Shown here in pieces: positions 7,807-17,016 of a stretch of DNA of 64,000 nt (its first letter is position 1; each line of letters opens with the position of its first letter). The stretch is from CAVPHV01 sp963704825. Lineage in GTDB: Bacteria; Actinomycetota; Acidimicrobiia; Spongiisociales; UBA5794. The translations under genes and the position numbers were made by a program. Under the pieces are notes generated by a model that did no database searches, was not told the origin of the DNA, and was given only the letters and a program-made list of their open reading frames with translations. The stretch is from assembly GCA_963704825.1 (NCBI GenBank), contig CAVPHV010000018.1:62001-126000 (forward strand), given 5' to 3'.

Positions 7807-8290
7807 TCGAACCTCCTCAAATTGGACACCGGGCGCAGCGATCGCCTCGCCGCCTGTCCGCCCCGAGCAAACCGCTCGGGACTTCCTGAACGTGACACGC
7901 TACCCGGCCGCCCAGACAAGAGGTGGCCTGCGACGGGATGTCGCCCTTCTGGAGGTTGTGCGTCGGGGTCTCCACATGCACCAGGATCGCCACACCCAGA
8001 GCCTCAGGGCCGGCGCCCGAGCGACTCCTTTCGTTGCCGTCTACCAACGAAGAACTCCGCCGCTTCGGTAAAGGGGTGTTCGGCAGTCAAACCCGAACCT
8101 TCGACAGATCCTTCACACCATCGGGGCGGCCAGAAGTCGAGCCAGACGCAACCCTCATCCGTCGGTTGAGGGTTGCGTGAAGATGCTTGAGACAATCCGC
8201 GATTCCCTCTCCTTCGCCTGGGGCGTGGCGCCGCCATGCGGAAAGGGTCGATGTCCCCGCCCCGTGTTCAAATCTAGATCGGAGATCGAT
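7807..8290. other. spacer with hairpin, no gene
   Basis: No supported gene in 484 nt. It contains the promoter region of the MaoC-like gene at its left, a perfect hairpin at 8146-8178, and at 8275-8300 overlapping copies of ATCGATCT/AGATCGAT across the stop codon of the binding-protein gene. Confidence 0.5.
8146..8178 (-). terminator. strong hairpin downstream of the binding-protein gene
   Basis: ACGCAACCCTCA (8146-8157) pairs perfectly with TGAGGGTTGCGT (8167-8178), 12 bp with a 9-nt loop, about 110 nt after the stop of the minus-strand binding-protein gene. No U-tract follows on the minus strand, so termination is probable only in the sense of a GC-rich 3' stem, as is common in actinobacteria. 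Confidence 0.45.
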
Positions 8291-10108
8291 CTAGAGATCG
8301 ATGCGATACCATTCCTCGATGTTCCAGGTGTAGCCCGCCTTCGTCGGGTTGTGCTTGAAACCACCAACCTCGTCGGCCCAGACCGCAGACGTCACGACAC
8401 GAGCGTATAGCGGGAGGATGACCATTTGGTCGGCGAGAAGCTGCTCGCCTTCCTGCATGAGCGGAACCAGAACAGCGGCGTCAACCGACAGGTTCATCTC
8501 ATCCCGTAATTCGGCGAAACGTGCCGTGTTCTCGTCGATGACGGATGAATCCGGGGTGCCCCAACGATAGAAATTGAACCCTTCCGGCGGAGGCGCCTCA
8601 GGATCGAACAGGTTGAAGAGGGCAACCGAGCCGGAGAGGCCCGGGTCTGCCGTCCACGCCCACTCGCCGAGGTCCCACTTTCCGGTGTCTAGCGTCTCAC
8701 CGAAGAACAACTGTGAATCTTCCAAGGCGTTCTCGTAGGTGATCCCAACCGCGGAGAACATGTCGACGAACAGCTCAGAGAGCTGCACACGGGCATCGTT
8801 GTTCGAGGTGGTCGAGAACACTGCGCGGACATCTGTCACCCCGGTCTCGGTCCGAGCCTGGTCGAGCAACTCCATGGCCTTTTCCGGGTTGTAGTCGTAC
8901 TGCTTCCAGGCATCGGTCGAGATGGCCGGAGCCGCGGGTTCCAGGAATGAGTTCAGCGGCTCGACCTGACCGCCAAGAATCCGATCAACGATCAGGTCCC
9001 TGTTGATCGCATGGCCAACCGCCTGGCGGTACGCCAGGTTGTCGTTGATCGAGTCCTCGTTGACGTTTAGGCGCTCAGGACCGAACTGGAAGTTCAGATG
9101 CTCCCACACGGGCCCGAGCAAAACCTCAACTTCCGCACCCTCGGGTTCGAGGGCCTGCAAGGCTGCAATTGTCTCCGTCGTCGACGGTGGCTGAACGATG
9201 TCAACCTCACGACCCTGGAAGGCATTGACGATCGACTCGGTATCCGGAATGAAGCGGAAGACAACGGAGTCAAGATACGGCAACTGTTGCCCCGTCTCGG
9301 GATCAACCTTCCAATAGGAATCGTTGCGGACGACCCGGATGAACTCGCCGAGCTGCCACTCATCGAAGACGAACGGACCGGCGGACGGCCACATGGCATC
9401 GTTCCAGTCAGTTTCGAAGTCAGAGCCCTCAACGGCGTGCTTCGGGATGAGCGTGTTGAAGGTCAGCTCATAGAGTACGGAAGGGGCTGAAAGGGTATAC
9501 GAGAACGTCTTGGGGCCGACCTCAGTCGCGATGATGTCACGATACGTTCGTTTGTCCACCGGAACGTCCGGATCCATGATGACATCGAGGGTGTACTGAA
9601 AATCTGCGCCAGAAACGGGGACTCCGTCGGCCCAGACGGCTTCTTCCTTGATTTTGTAGTTGACGGTCATCGTGCCGTCGTCGTTGACGACGACCCCTCC
9701 GTTGTCCACACTTGGCAACTCAACGAGGAGCTCCGGGATGAACTCGAGAGTGTTTCCGTCAATCTCTGCTGCGCCGGCGAGATAGGCCTGACCGATGAGG
9801 GACGCGACAAACTCGTCACCACCCGGAGCAAACGGGTTCAGCGTCGCGGGCTCCTGATCTTCGGCAACGATTACCTCTCCGCCGTATGGGTTGCCGTCGG
9901 CGGCAGACAAGGTGGTAGAGGTCTCTGCAAGGGCGGTGGTGGTTGTTTCAAGAGCGCCGGTCGTCGTCGTCTCGTCTGAACCGGCGGTCGTTGTCGTTGT
10001 TGTTGTCCCTGCGGCATCTTCGTTGCCCCCACAGGCAGCTGCAACCAGCGCGAAGGCAAGGACGACGGCCAGCCAGATGACGTTGCGGCGTCGCGACAAT
10101 CGAGTCAA
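8291..10108 (-). CDS. ABC transporter substrate-binding lipoprotein (SBP_bac_5, peptide/nickel type)
   Basis: A 605-residue exported lipoprotein. The start is a TTG at 10108 with AAGGAGG 7 nt upstream. Residues 1-26 form a signal peptide with lipobox VAAAC, followed by a Thr-rich linker of about 45 residues that would tether the domain to the membrane. The remainder is an extracellular solute-binding protein family 5 fold (GEVIVAEDQEPATLNPFAPG, YTLSAPSVLYELTFNTLIPK, WPSAGPFVFDEWQLGEFIRV). Family members bind oligopeptides, nickel or other amphipathic solutes. No permease or ATPase gene is adjacent, so it is an orphan binding protein or works with a transporter elsewhere. It follows secG on the same strand with its own ribosome binding site. 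Confidence 0.85.
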   Translation of the reverse strand: MTRLSRRRNVIWLAVVLAFALVAAACGGNEDAAGTTTTTTTAGSDETTTTGALETTTTALAETSTTLSAADGNPYGGEVIVAEDQEPATLNPFAPGGDEFVASLIGQAYLAGAAEIDGNTLEFIPELLVELPSVDNGGVVVNDDGTMTVNYKIKEEAVWADGVPVSGADFQYTLDVIMDPDVPVDKRTYRDIIATEVGPKTFSYTLSAPSVLYELTFNTLIPKHAVEGSDFETDWNDAMWPSAGPFVFDEWQLGEFIRVVRNDSYWKVDPETGQQLPYLDSVVFRFIPDTESIVNAFQGREVDIVQPPSTTETIAALQALEPEGAEVEVLLGPVWEHLNFQFGPERLNVNEDSINDNLAYRQAVGHAINRDLIVDRILGGQVEPLNSFLEPAAPAISTDAWKQYDYNPEKAMELLDQARTETGVTDVRAVFSTTSNNDARVQLSELFVDMFSAVGITYENALEDSQLFFGETLDTGKWDLGEWAWTADPGLSGSVALFNLFDPEAPPPEGFNFYRWGTPDSSVIDENTARFAELRDEMNLSVDAAVLVPLMQEGEQLLADQMVILPLYARVVTSAVWADEVGGFKHNPTKAGYTWNIEEWYRIDL

Positions 10109-10166
10109 GGTGATGCCTCCTTAGTACCGTGCGGGTTCCTGAACTACTGCGGTCCTCGACGAGGAG

Positions 10167-10409
10167 TCACCGCAGCAGCATATCCAGAGCGAACGTGCTG
10201 ACAGCAAAGACGACCGCAGCAGCAACAGTGACCCGATCCAGGTTGCGCTCCATCACAGTGGATCCACTGACAGCCCCACCGCCACCGAAGCCTCCTCCGA
10301 ACATGTCGGACATTCCGCCTCCCCGCCCGGCGTGAAGCAGGATCAGGAAGATCAGCAGCAGCGAAACGATGACCTGGAGCCCCGCAACGATCCCAGTTAG
10401 CAGTCCCAC
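10167..10409 (-). CDS. secG: protein translocase subunit SecG
   Basis: An 80-residue protein with two hydrophobic segments (LLTGIVAGLQVIVSLLLIFL and VTVAAAVVFAVSTFALDMLL) joined by the Gly-rich loop GRGGGMSDMFGGG that marks SecG. It is the small accessory subunit of the SecYEG channel in the inner membrane. The start is a GTG at 10409, with AAGGG upstream. In many actinobacteria secG follows tpiA directly; here gpmA and a hypothetical gene intervene, but the neighbourhood is preserved. Confidence 0.9.
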   Translation of the reverse strand: MGLLTGIVAGLQVIVSLLLIFLILLHAGRGGGMSDMFGGGFGGGGAVSGSTVMERNLDRVTVAAAVVFAVSTFALDMLLR

Positions 10410-10547
10410 AGGAACCCTTTCTTTGCGCGAGACCCGCCGTAGCGCAGGTCAAGCATGCGAGAGTATGGATGCCGCAGGCCGGGTCTACAAGTCATTGCAT
10501 AGAATCCTTGCATGAACCGCGGCTCCGGCACAACGAGGAGGATTGTA

Positions 10548-11294
10548 TCAGGCCTTGGCTTGTTCGGCGACGGCCTTCGCCGCCGCAGCCGCCGCCGCAG
10601 GATCGCCCAGATAGAAATGCTTCAAGGGCCGCAGATCGGCGTCCAGCTCGTAGACCAACGGGATGCCGGTTGGGATGTTGAGCCCGGTGATCTCCTCATC
10701 GGAAACGCCGTCGAGATGTTTGACGAGAGCGCGCAGACTGTTGCCGTGCGCCGCCACGATGACGGTATTGCCGGCCCGCAGGTCGGGCACAATGGCGTCG
10801 TACCAGTACGGCAACATCCGGTCGACGACGTCTTCGAGACACTCCGTTGCCGGCAGCAACTCGGGGGGCATCCATGCGTAGCGCGGATCAAAGCGGGGAT
10901 GGCGCGGGTCATCCCAGGAGAGCGCCGGCGGCGGGACGTCGTAGGAGCGGCGCCAAATGTGCACCTGCTCGGGGCCGTGCTGTTCGGCAGTCTCCTTCTT
11001 GTTGAGACCTTGAAGCGCCCCGTAGTGGCGCTCGTTGAGTCGCCAGTCCTTCTTCACCGGGATCCAGGTCATCCCCATCTCGTACAGGGCGCGATGCAAG
11101 GTGTCAATGGCACGCACCAGCACCGAGGTGTGAGCGACGTCGAGGGTGTAGCCGGCTTCGGCCATCAACCGGCCGGCGGCCGCCGCCTCTTCCATCCCCT
11201 GTGGGGAGAGGGCGACGTCGGTCCAACCGGTGAAGATGTTCTCGAGGTTCCAAACGCTCTGACCGTGACGAAGCAATACGAGTGTGGTAGCCAT
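10548..11294 (-). CDS. gpmA: 2,3-bisphosphoglycerate-dependent phosphoglycerate mutase
   Basis: A 248-residue histidine-phosphatase-superfamily enzyme interconverting 3- and 2-phosphoglycerate in lower glycolysis. The N-terminal LLRHGQSVWN holds the phospho-accepting His; ERHYGALQG and AAHGNSLRALVKHL supply the acid and second His; residues NIFTGWTDVALSPQG are diagnostic of dPGM. ATG 11294 is chosen over 11321 because the family begins directly at this TTLVLLRHG strand. The C-terminus has a short Ala-rich tail. It sits just downstream of the gap-pgk-tpiA operon, gathering most lower glycolysis in one place. Confidence 0.93.
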   Translation of the reverse strand: MATTLVLLRHGQSVWNLENIFTGWTDVALSPQGMEEAAAAGRLMAEAGYTLDVAHTSVLVRAIDTLHRALYEMGMTWIPVKKDWRLNERHYGALQGLNKKETAEQHGPEQVHIWRRSYDVPPPALSWDDPRHPRFDPRYAWMPPELLPATECLEDVVDRMLPYWYDAIVPDLRAGNTVIVAAHGNSLRALVKHLDGVSDEEITGLNIPTGIPLVYELDADLRPLKHFYLGDPAAAAAAAKAVAEQAKA

Positions 11295-11526
11295 GGCTGC
11301 AGTCTCCAACGCACAGCGCAATGGCGCAAGTTCGGACGGGCTATGTCAGGCGCCAGTTGCCAGATTCACTGATTGAGGACAGAACCATCCGGGTACCCGA
11401 CAGCGCGGGCTACGAAGCTCGGGCAAGCCGTACCGGCAACGAGATTCGCAACAACGCATCTCCCCGGTACCTCCGACGGCACCTGATCCGGGCTCCGGTG
11501 ACCCGTACCGGGCGCCCGCGGCGCAA
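11295..11526. repeat. spacer with GTACCGG-type motifs
   Basis: No gene. The spacer carries several related GGTACC/GTACCGG copies (near 11390, 11432, 11465 and 11505). The same motif is much denser between uvrA and uvrB (23345-23580), which suggests a dispersed intergenic element. Confidence 0.4.
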
Positions 11527-11913
11527 TCAGTGAACGGGCTCGACCGTCACCATGCGGCGGCTCTGCCAACTCGGAGTCCGCAGACCTCCCCACATGCTGC
11601 GCTTTGGAGTATTTCGAATCTCGTCGATTTCCGAAAGGAGACCGACGTGCAACGCCCCAGTTGTCCGAATGGCCGAGCTCAGCTCGACCCGGCCAAGAAC
11701 CTCAGCCTCTTCTGGGGACGCCGCCTCGACATCGAGATCCATCTGCAAGGCGGCTTCTTCGAGGTCGGCCCGGACGTGCACGCTCGAGATGTGCTCGCTC
11801 TGGGCAACCTGATCGCAGACTTCTTTGAAGTGTCGTTGCAGATCTGCCGCGCCGTCGCCATCCCACCCGATTCGGCGCGTCACTCTGAAATCAAAAACTA
11901 CCCGATGCGTCAC
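11527..11913 (-). CDS. hypothetical protein
   Basis: A 128-residue predicted protein starting with GTG at 11913, preceded by GGGGGTAGG. Its regular alternation (VVFDFRVTRRIGW, DLQRHFKEVCDQVAQS, HISSVHVRADLEEAALQMDL, VEAASPEEAEVLGRVELSSA) looks like an alpha/beta fold and reads like a real protein. It is predicted cytoplasmic. I do not recognise a family. An intrinsic terminator ends just upstream, so it is transcribed independently of the tpiA operon. Confidence 0.55.
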   Translation of the reverse strand: MTHRVVFDFRVTRRIGWDGDGAADLQRHFKEVCDQVAQSEHISSVHVRADLEEAALQMDLDVEAASPEEAEVLGRVELSSAIRTTGALHVGLLSEIDEIRNTPKRSMWGGLRTPSWQSRRMVTVEPVH

Positions 11914-11932
11914 CGCTACCTACCCCCGCCTG

Positions 11933-11969
11933 AAAAAGAACCTGTGGCTTCCTACTACCACTCAGGTTC
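11933..11969 (-). terminator. intrinsic terminator of the uvrC-tpiA operon
   Basis: On the minus strand GAACCT-GA-GTGG pairs with CCAC-AGGTTC (6 + 4 bp with a small internal bulge), followed at once by TTTTT. It lies about 150 nt after the tpiA stop and 20 nt before the start of the hypothetical gene. Confidence 0.6.
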
Positions 11970-12116
11970 CCCTTCTTCCCTGAGCCACTATGAGTATCTC
12001 ATGGCCCACCCTGAGTAGCAATGAATCCTGAGCGGCATTGTGGGCGCCCACGGCAGGGCTAGTCCCCCGCCGAGGCTGCGGGAAGCACTCCTGCGGTTGC
12101 AGCAAACGACCGCTGG

Positions 12117-12887
12117 CTACATCCAGTACCGGACGATCGAGGCAAACGAGTCGGGGTCGAGCGACGCGCCACCCACCAGGGCACCATCGATGTCGGTCTT
12201 CGCCATGAACCCGGCGATGTTGCCGCCATTGACGGAGCCGCCGTAGAGGATGCGCACGCCGTCAGCAGCGTTGCTGCCCCACTCATCGGCGACCACACCG
12301 CGCACGAACGCCGCCATCGCCCCGGCATCATCGGCGCTCGCCGTCTTGCCGGTGCCGATCGCCCAGATCGGCTCGTAGGCGATCACGAGACCGGCGATTT
12401 GGTCCGCGCTCACTCCCTGGAGGCTCAAGCGGACCTGCGAGCCAACCCTTGCTTCGGTTTGGCCTGCCTCGTGCTCTTCATCGGTTTCGCCGCAGCAGAG
12501 GATCGGCGTCATCCCTCGCTCGAGAACGGCCTTGACCTTGAGGTTGGTTTCGGCGTCGGTCTCGTTGAACAACTGACGGCGTTCCGAGTGGCCGAGAATG
12601 ACGTACGACACCGAGAGCTTCTCCAGCATGTCCGGTGATACCTCGCCGGTGAAGGCGCCGCTCGCCTCCCAATGACAATTCTGCGCTCCCAGCTGGATGA
12701 GCAGATGATCCGCCTCGATGACGGTCTGCGCCGAACGCAACGCCGTGAACGGCGGGCATACAACGACGTCGACTCTGGCGTAGTCTCCCGGTTCCAGGCG
12801 GTAGCTCAGCTTTTGTACCATCTGGATCGTCTCCAGATGGGTCGCGTTCATCTTCCAGTTTCCGGCAATGAGTGGTTTGCGCATCAT
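12117..12887 (-). CDS. tpiA: triosephosphate isomerase
   Basis: A 256-residue enzyme interconverting dihydroxyacetone phosphate and glyceraldehyde 3-phosphate. It begins MMRKPLIAGNWKMN with the catalytic Lys, has the catalytic His in YVILGHSERRQ, the catalytic Glu in VIAYEPIWAIGTGKTA and the phosphate-binding GGSVNGGN near the C-terminus. The ATG at 12887 overlaps the pgk stop (ATGA), giving translational coupling. A longer upstream open frame is only the pgk shadow. Last gene of the uvrC to tpiA operon. Confidence 0.97.
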   Translation of the reverse strand: MMRKPLIAGNWKMNATHLETIQMVQKLSYRLEPGDYARVDVVVCPPFTALRSAQTVIEADHLLIQLGAQNCHWEASGAFTGEVSPDMLEKLSVSYVILGHSERRQLFNETDAETNLKVKAVLERGMTPILCCGETDEEHEAGQTEARVGSQVRLSLQGVSADQIAGLVIAYEPIWAIGTGKTASADDAGAMAAFVRGVVADEWGSNAADGVRILYGGSVNGGNIAGFMAKTDIDGALVGGASLDPDSFASIVRYWM

Positions 12888-14062
12888 TCCTGTCTTCCCA
12901 GCGCCGCGATCCCGGGAAGAAGCTTCCCTTCGAGCATCTCGAGCCCGGCGCCGCCACCGCTCGAGACATGACTGACTTCGTTCTCTCTCCCGAGCATGCG
13001 GATGGCGGCAACACTGTCTCCGCCTCCGATCACGGTGAATCCTTGGCAGCGCGCAACGGCCTCTGCCACGCCGGCTGTTCCGGACCGGAAGGCTTCCCAC
13101 TCGAAGACGCCCATCGGCCCGTTCCAAAACACACTTGCCGCGTCTTCCACTTCGCGTCCGAACACCTTGGTGGCTTCAGGGCCGATGTCCAGACCCATCA
13201 TTCCAACGGGGATCTCTGTGGCGGCAACAACCCAATGGTCGGCGTCTTCCGCAAAACGATCCGCCACGACAACGTCGGCGGGCAGCATGATCTTGGCGCC
13301 ATCCTCCGATGCCAGCAGCTCTCGGATCTCATCGACCATCGATTCTTCCACCAGCGACGTCCCGACCGAGTAGCCCTGAGCGGCAAGGAGGGTGAAGCAC
13401 ATTCCACCGCCGACCAACATCTGGTCGACCCGAGGCAGCAGGTGCTTCATGACACCGAGCTTGTCGGAGACCTTGGCTCCGCCCAACACGACCACATAGG
13501 GCCGCGGTGGATCGGTCAGCAGCCGTGACAACGATTCGACCTCAGCGGCAAGTAGTCGGCCGGCGGCGGCAGGCAGCAATTCGGCAACCCCCGCGGTGGA
13601 AGCATGCGCCCGGTGGGCCGAACCGAAGGCATCGAGTACAAAAAGGTCGGCGAGATCTGCCAAACCCCGTGCCAACGCCGGGTCGTTCTGTTTTTCCCCC
13701 GGTTCGAAGCGAGTGTTCTCGAGCACGATGACTGCGTCCGTGGGAGCCGCGGCGATCGCTGCCTCGATCTCAGAACCTGTGATTCCGTCGAGCTTGACGA
13801 CCGGGAACCCGCCGAGTTCCCCAAGTCGCACCGCGACGGGGTCCATCCGCAGGTCTGGGTCGACCCCGGAGGGCCGACCCAGATGACTACACACCACGAC
13901 CTTGGCCCCGCGCTCTCGCAACTCAGTGATCGTCGGGAGGCTGGCGCGAATCCGAAAATCGTCACCGACCTCGCCGCCGTCAAGTGGCACGTTGAGATCG
14001 GCGCGAACCAGCACCGTGCGCCCGGCGACCTCGAGGTCGTCGAGAGTTGGGACTTGGCTCAC
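12884..14062 (-). CDS. pgk: phosphoglycerate kinase
   Basis: A 392-residue glycolytic kinase making ATP and 3-phosphoglycerate from 1,3-bisphosphoglycerate. N-terminal RADLNVPLDGG and SHLGRPSG bind the substrate; LGGAKVSDKLGVM and FWNGPMGVFEWEAF with VIGGGDSVAAI and VSSGGGAGLEMLEG form the nucleotide side. The GTG at 14062 starts 1 nt after the gap stop codon, with GGGAGG upstream inside gap. The open frame extends far upstream, but that part is out of family and overlaps gap. It overlaps tpiA by 4 nt. Confidence 0.96.
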   Translation of the reverse strand: MSQVPTLDDLEVAGRTVLVRADLNVPLDGGEVGDDFRIRASLPTITELRERGAKVVVCSHLGRPSGVDPDLRMDPVAVRLGELGGFPVVKLDGITGSEIEAAIAAAPTDAVIVLENTRFEPGEKQNDPALARGLADLADLFVLDAFGSAHRAHASTAGVAELLPAAAGRLLAAEVESLSRLLTDPPRPYVVVLGGAKVSDKLGVMKHLLPRVDQMLVGGGMCFTLLAAQGYSVGTSLVEESMVDEIRELLASEDGAKIMLPADVVVADRFAEDADHWVVAATEIPVGMMGLDIGPEATKVFGREVEDAASVFWNGPMGVFEWEAFRSGTAGVAEAVARCQGFTVIGGGDSVAAIRMLGRENEVSHVSSGGGAGLEMLEGKLLPGIAALGRQE

Positions 14063-14063
14063 G

Positions 14064-15083
14064 TCAGGCGAGCCTCCCAGCCAGATCGACCATTCGGCTC
14101 GCATAGCCCCACTCGTTGTCGTACCAGCCGAGCACCTTGACCATGCTGTCGCCGGGCACGATGGCTGCGGAGGCGTCGTAGATGCAAGAGTGCGGGTCGC
14201 CGACGATGTCGCTCGAAACGATGGGGTCCTCGGTGTAGCTGAGGATGCCGGACAACGGGCCGTCCGCCGCTGTCTTGAACGCAGCGTTGACCTCTTCCAG
14301 GCTGACGTCACGATTGAGGACGGCCACGAGGTCCGTGATCGACCCGTCCGGCACGGGAACCCGCATCGCCATCGCCTGCATCTTTCCGTCGAGGCTGGGC
14401 AGCACCTTGCCGATTGCGCTGGCGGCGCCCGTCGCCGTCGGGATGATGTTGACTGCGGCGGCGCGCGCCCGGCGCAAGTCCTTGTGCGGCATGTCGAGGA
14501 TGGCCTGATCATTCGTGTAGGCGTGGACGGTGGTGAACATGCCGCGCCTGATCCCGAAGGCATCGTCGAGAACCTTCGCCATCGGAGCAACACAGTTCGT
14601 GGTGCACGACGCATTCGAGATGATCTTCTGGGTCGAGGGATCAAGCAGGTGGTCATTGACACCCAGCACAACGGTGATGTCGGGGTCGGGCGACGGAGCG
14701 CTGATGATGACGTACTTGGCGCCTGCATCGATGTGCTTGGAGGCCTGCTCATGGGTGCGGAAGATCCCGGTCGACTCAATCACGACATCGACGCCGAGGT
14801 CACCCCACGGCAGGTTGGACGGGTCGCGCTCAGAGAACACCTTGAACCGATCGCCATCGACGATGAGATCGTTGCCGTCAACCTTGACCGTACCCGGGTA
14901 GCGCCCGTGCACCGAGTCGTACTTGAGGAGGTCGGCGAGAGTGTTGGCGTCGGTGAGGTCGTTGACCGCGACCATATCGAAACCGCCCGTCAGCGCCTTC
15001 AGTTTCTCCCAGAAGTCGCCGCTCTTGGCCGCACGAAAGAAGTTGCGACCGATCCGTCCAAAGCCGTTGATGGCTACCTTCAT
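14064..15083 (-). CDS. gap: glyceraldehyde-3-phosphate dehydrogenase, type I
   Basis: A 339-residue NAD-dependent enzyme. The Rossmann start INGFGRIGRNFFRA, the catalytic Cys in SNASCTTNCVAP, the catalytic His region and the NEWGYASRMVDL C-terminus are all present. Asp in the ND-LTDANTLADLLKYDS region favours NAD. The ATG is preceded by GGAAGGCGGGAAC. It lies 27 nt after yvcK and is followed immediately by pgk, the canonical gap-pgk-tpiA order. Confidence 0.97.
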   Translation of the reverse strand: MKVAINGFGRIGRNFFRAAKSGDFWEKLKALTGGFDMVAVNDLTDANTLADLLKYDSVHGRYPGTVKVDGNDLIVDGDRFKVFSERDPSNLPWGDLGVDVVIESTGIFRTHEQASKHIDAGAKYVIISAPSPDPDITVVLGVNDHLLDPSTQKIISNASCTTNCVAPMAKVLDDAFGIRRGMFTTVHAYTNDQAILDMPHKDLRRARAAAVNIIPTATGAASAIGKVLPSLDGKMQAMAMRVPVPDGSITDLVAVLNRDVSLEEVNAAFKTAADGPLSGILSYTEDPIVSSDIVGDPHSCIYDASAAIVPGDSMVKVLGWYDNEWGYASRMVDLAGRLA

Positions 15084-15110
15084 TAGTTCCCGCCTTCCTG
15101 GGGGTTTGAT

Positions 15111-16100
15111 TCAGCTGTAAACCAAGCGGCCCAACACGCCGCCCAAACGGGCCGGGTCGTGCCGGGGCCAACTGACCGTCGGGTCGACGAGGTCGCCATG
15201 GACCACATCCACGCCATACGTCGCGAGCACGTCTGGATCCACAACAATGGCTTCCAGAGGAGACTCAACCACGACGGCTTTGGCGTTCGCGACGATAGCA
15301 CTAGGCGTTCGCACTCCAGTCATCGCGAGCAACGCTTCGAGATGGTCGGCCGCATCCATGCCGAGGGTCTCGGCGTCCTGCGTCATCAGGTTTGCCACAT
15401 ACACCAGCTTGGCCTCAGACTGGTTGATCGCTTCGGCGATCCCGGGCACCACCATCGCGGCCATCAGTGAGGTGTACAGGCTTCCGGGGCCAAGCACGAT
15501 CTGGTCGGCCCCCTCAATCGCCTCGACCGCGTGGGGACTGGCCACCGCACCGCGGGGCTCCACCCAGAGCCGCTCAATGGTGCCGCGGGCCTTGGCGACA
15601 GCCACCTGGCCGAAGTGGTGCCGGCCGGCAACCATCGCCTCGAGGCGCAGCCGCTCCGGTGAGGCCGGAATGACCGATCCAATTGATCTCAGGAGCCGCT
15701 CCGATGCCCGCAGCGCCGCCTCGAAGTCCCCTTCGAGATCCGCCAACGACGCCAGGATGAGGTTGCCGAGAGAGTGGCCCGACACATCGGACTCTTCGAA
15801 TCGGTACTCAAACAAGCGCCGCCACACCGAATCGTCGGGCGTGAGCGCGATGAGGCACTTCCGGATGTCGCCCGGCGGTGGAATCTCGAGGGCGGGGGCC
15901 AGCCGGCCGGAAGACCCGCCGTCGTCTGCAACCGTGACAATGGCCTTGATGCTGCCCGCGTATCGTCCGATCGCAAGCAAAGCCTGGGCCAATCCGGTGC
16001 CGCCGCCGATCGCAACGACGGCGGGACCGTGCCGATCGGCTTCCAGCGCGGCCTCCAACTCAGCCTCGAGAGCGGTGGGGTCCGCGCTGAACGGCCTCAT
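15111..16100 (-). CDS. yvcK: YvcK/CofD-like carbon-metabolism regulator
   Basis: A 329-residue protein of the YvcK (GlmR) subgroup of the CofD-like family. Nucleotide-sugar-binding features are AIGGGTGLAQALLAI near residue 30, TVADDGGSSGRLAP, PPPGDIRKCLIAL and VLGPGSLYTSLMAAMVVPGI. In Bacillus and mycobacterial relatives the protein binds UDP-GlcNAc and matches wall-precursor synthesis to carbon source. The start overlaps the rapZ stop by 4 nt. In most Gram-positives whiA follows it; here gap follows after 27 nt. Confidence 0.93.
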   Translation of the reverse strand: MRPFSADPTALEAELEAALEADRHGPAVVAIGGGTGLAQALLAIGRYAGSIKAIVTVADDGGSSGRLAPALEIPPPGDIRKCLIALTPDDSVWRRLFEYRFEESDVSGHSLGNLILASLADLEGDFEAALRASERLLRSIGSVIPASPERLRLEAMVAGRHHFGQVAVAKARGTIERLWVEPRGAVASPHAVEAIEGADQIVLGPGSLYTSLMAAMVVPGIAEAINQSEAKLVYVANLMTQDAETLGMDAADHLEALLAMTGVRTPSAIVANAKAVVVESPLEAIVVDPDVLATYGVDVVHGDLVDPTVSWPRHDPARLGGVLGRLVYS

Positions 16101-16975
16101 CCCCGATCCACCACATCCGCGGGCAGATCGCGATGGACCACATTGACTTCGACCGATTCGCTGCCGAGGCGTGCGGCCAGTTCCTCTGCAATCGCAACTG
16201 AACGATGCCGTCCTCCGGTACAGCCGACCCCGATCGTCAGGTATGACTTGCCTTCCGTCTCATAGCGCGGCACGAGGAAGGCAAGCAGTTCGCTGGTGCG
16301 GTCGATGAACTCCCCGGTGTCAGGCTGCCCGAGGACATAATCGCTCACATCCGAGTCGCGACCCGTTTGCGTGCGAAGCTCGGGCACCCAGTGGGGGTTG
16401 GGAAGGAACCGCACATCAAACAGCAGGTCGACTACCCGCGGCACCCCTCGCTTGAAACCAAATGAGATGACGTCGACACGCATGCGCCGCGCCGGCTGCA
16501 CACCGGCAAAGGCCGCCTCGACGTGCTGGCGGAGCTGGTGCACATTGAGATCAGAGGTGTCGATGATGAAGTCTGCCTGCCCGCGAATCTCCTCGAAGGC
16601 AGACCGTTCGGTGCGTATCTTCTCGCCCAATGGGCCTTCCTGCACCGGATGGGGCCGCCTGGTCTCCTCGTAGCGGCGGATCAGCGTGGCGTCGTCGGCG
16701 TCGAGGTAGAGCACCGTGACCCGGACCCCGCGGCCCATCAACCCCTTCAGGGCTGCGTCGAGCGCCTCGAACGTGACACCACCCCGGGTGTCGACGACGA
16801 CGGCGACCTTCGCCCGTGCCCCTTCGAACACCCCAACCTGGTCAACGACCGCTTCGATCAGCGAGGTGGGCAGGTTGTCGACGACAAAATACCCAACGTC
16901 CTCGAGAACGTTGGCGGCCTGAGATCGCCCCGCTCCGGACATCCCAGTGACAATCACGACATGTGGTTCGGACAT
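16097..16975 (-). CDS. rapZ: RapZ/YvcJ-family nucleotide-binding protein
   Basis: A 292-residue P-loop protein. The Walker A loop is GMSGAGRS, with Arg in place of the usual Lys, as is frequent in actinobacterial members; DTRGG and the C-terminal SFGFKRGVPRVVDLLFDVRF and GCTGGRHRSVAIAEEL are family signatures. The C-terminal half is the part that binds RNA or small metabolites in E. coli RapZ, where it controls GlmS; the role in actinobacteria is less clear. ATG 16975 is the family start, 41 nt after the ogt stop. It is coupled to yvcK by ATGA. Confidence 0.93.
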   Translation of the reverse strand: MSEPHVVIVTGMSGAGRSQAANVLEDVGYFVVDNLPTSLIEAVVDQVGVFEGARAKVAVVVDTRGGVTFEALDAALKGLMGRGVRVTVLYLDADDATLIRRYEETRRPHPVQEGPLGEKIRTERSAFEEIRGQADFIIDTSDLNVHQLRQHVEAAFAGVQPARRMRVDVISFGFKRGVPRVVDLLFDVRFLPNPHWVPELRTQTGRDSDVSDYVLGQPDTGEFIDRTSELLAFLVPRYETEGKSYLTIGVGCTGGRHRSVAIAEELAARLGSESVEVNVVHRDLPADVVDRG

Positions 16976-17016
16976 GCCTGCAACGGTAGACGGCCACGGC
17001 AGCCAGCGGTGGTTTC

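Noticed and set aside
14063..14779. Upstream extension of the pgk frame
   Set aside because: Arg/Ser-rich antisense-like translation of gap; the PGK fold begins at the GTG at 14062.
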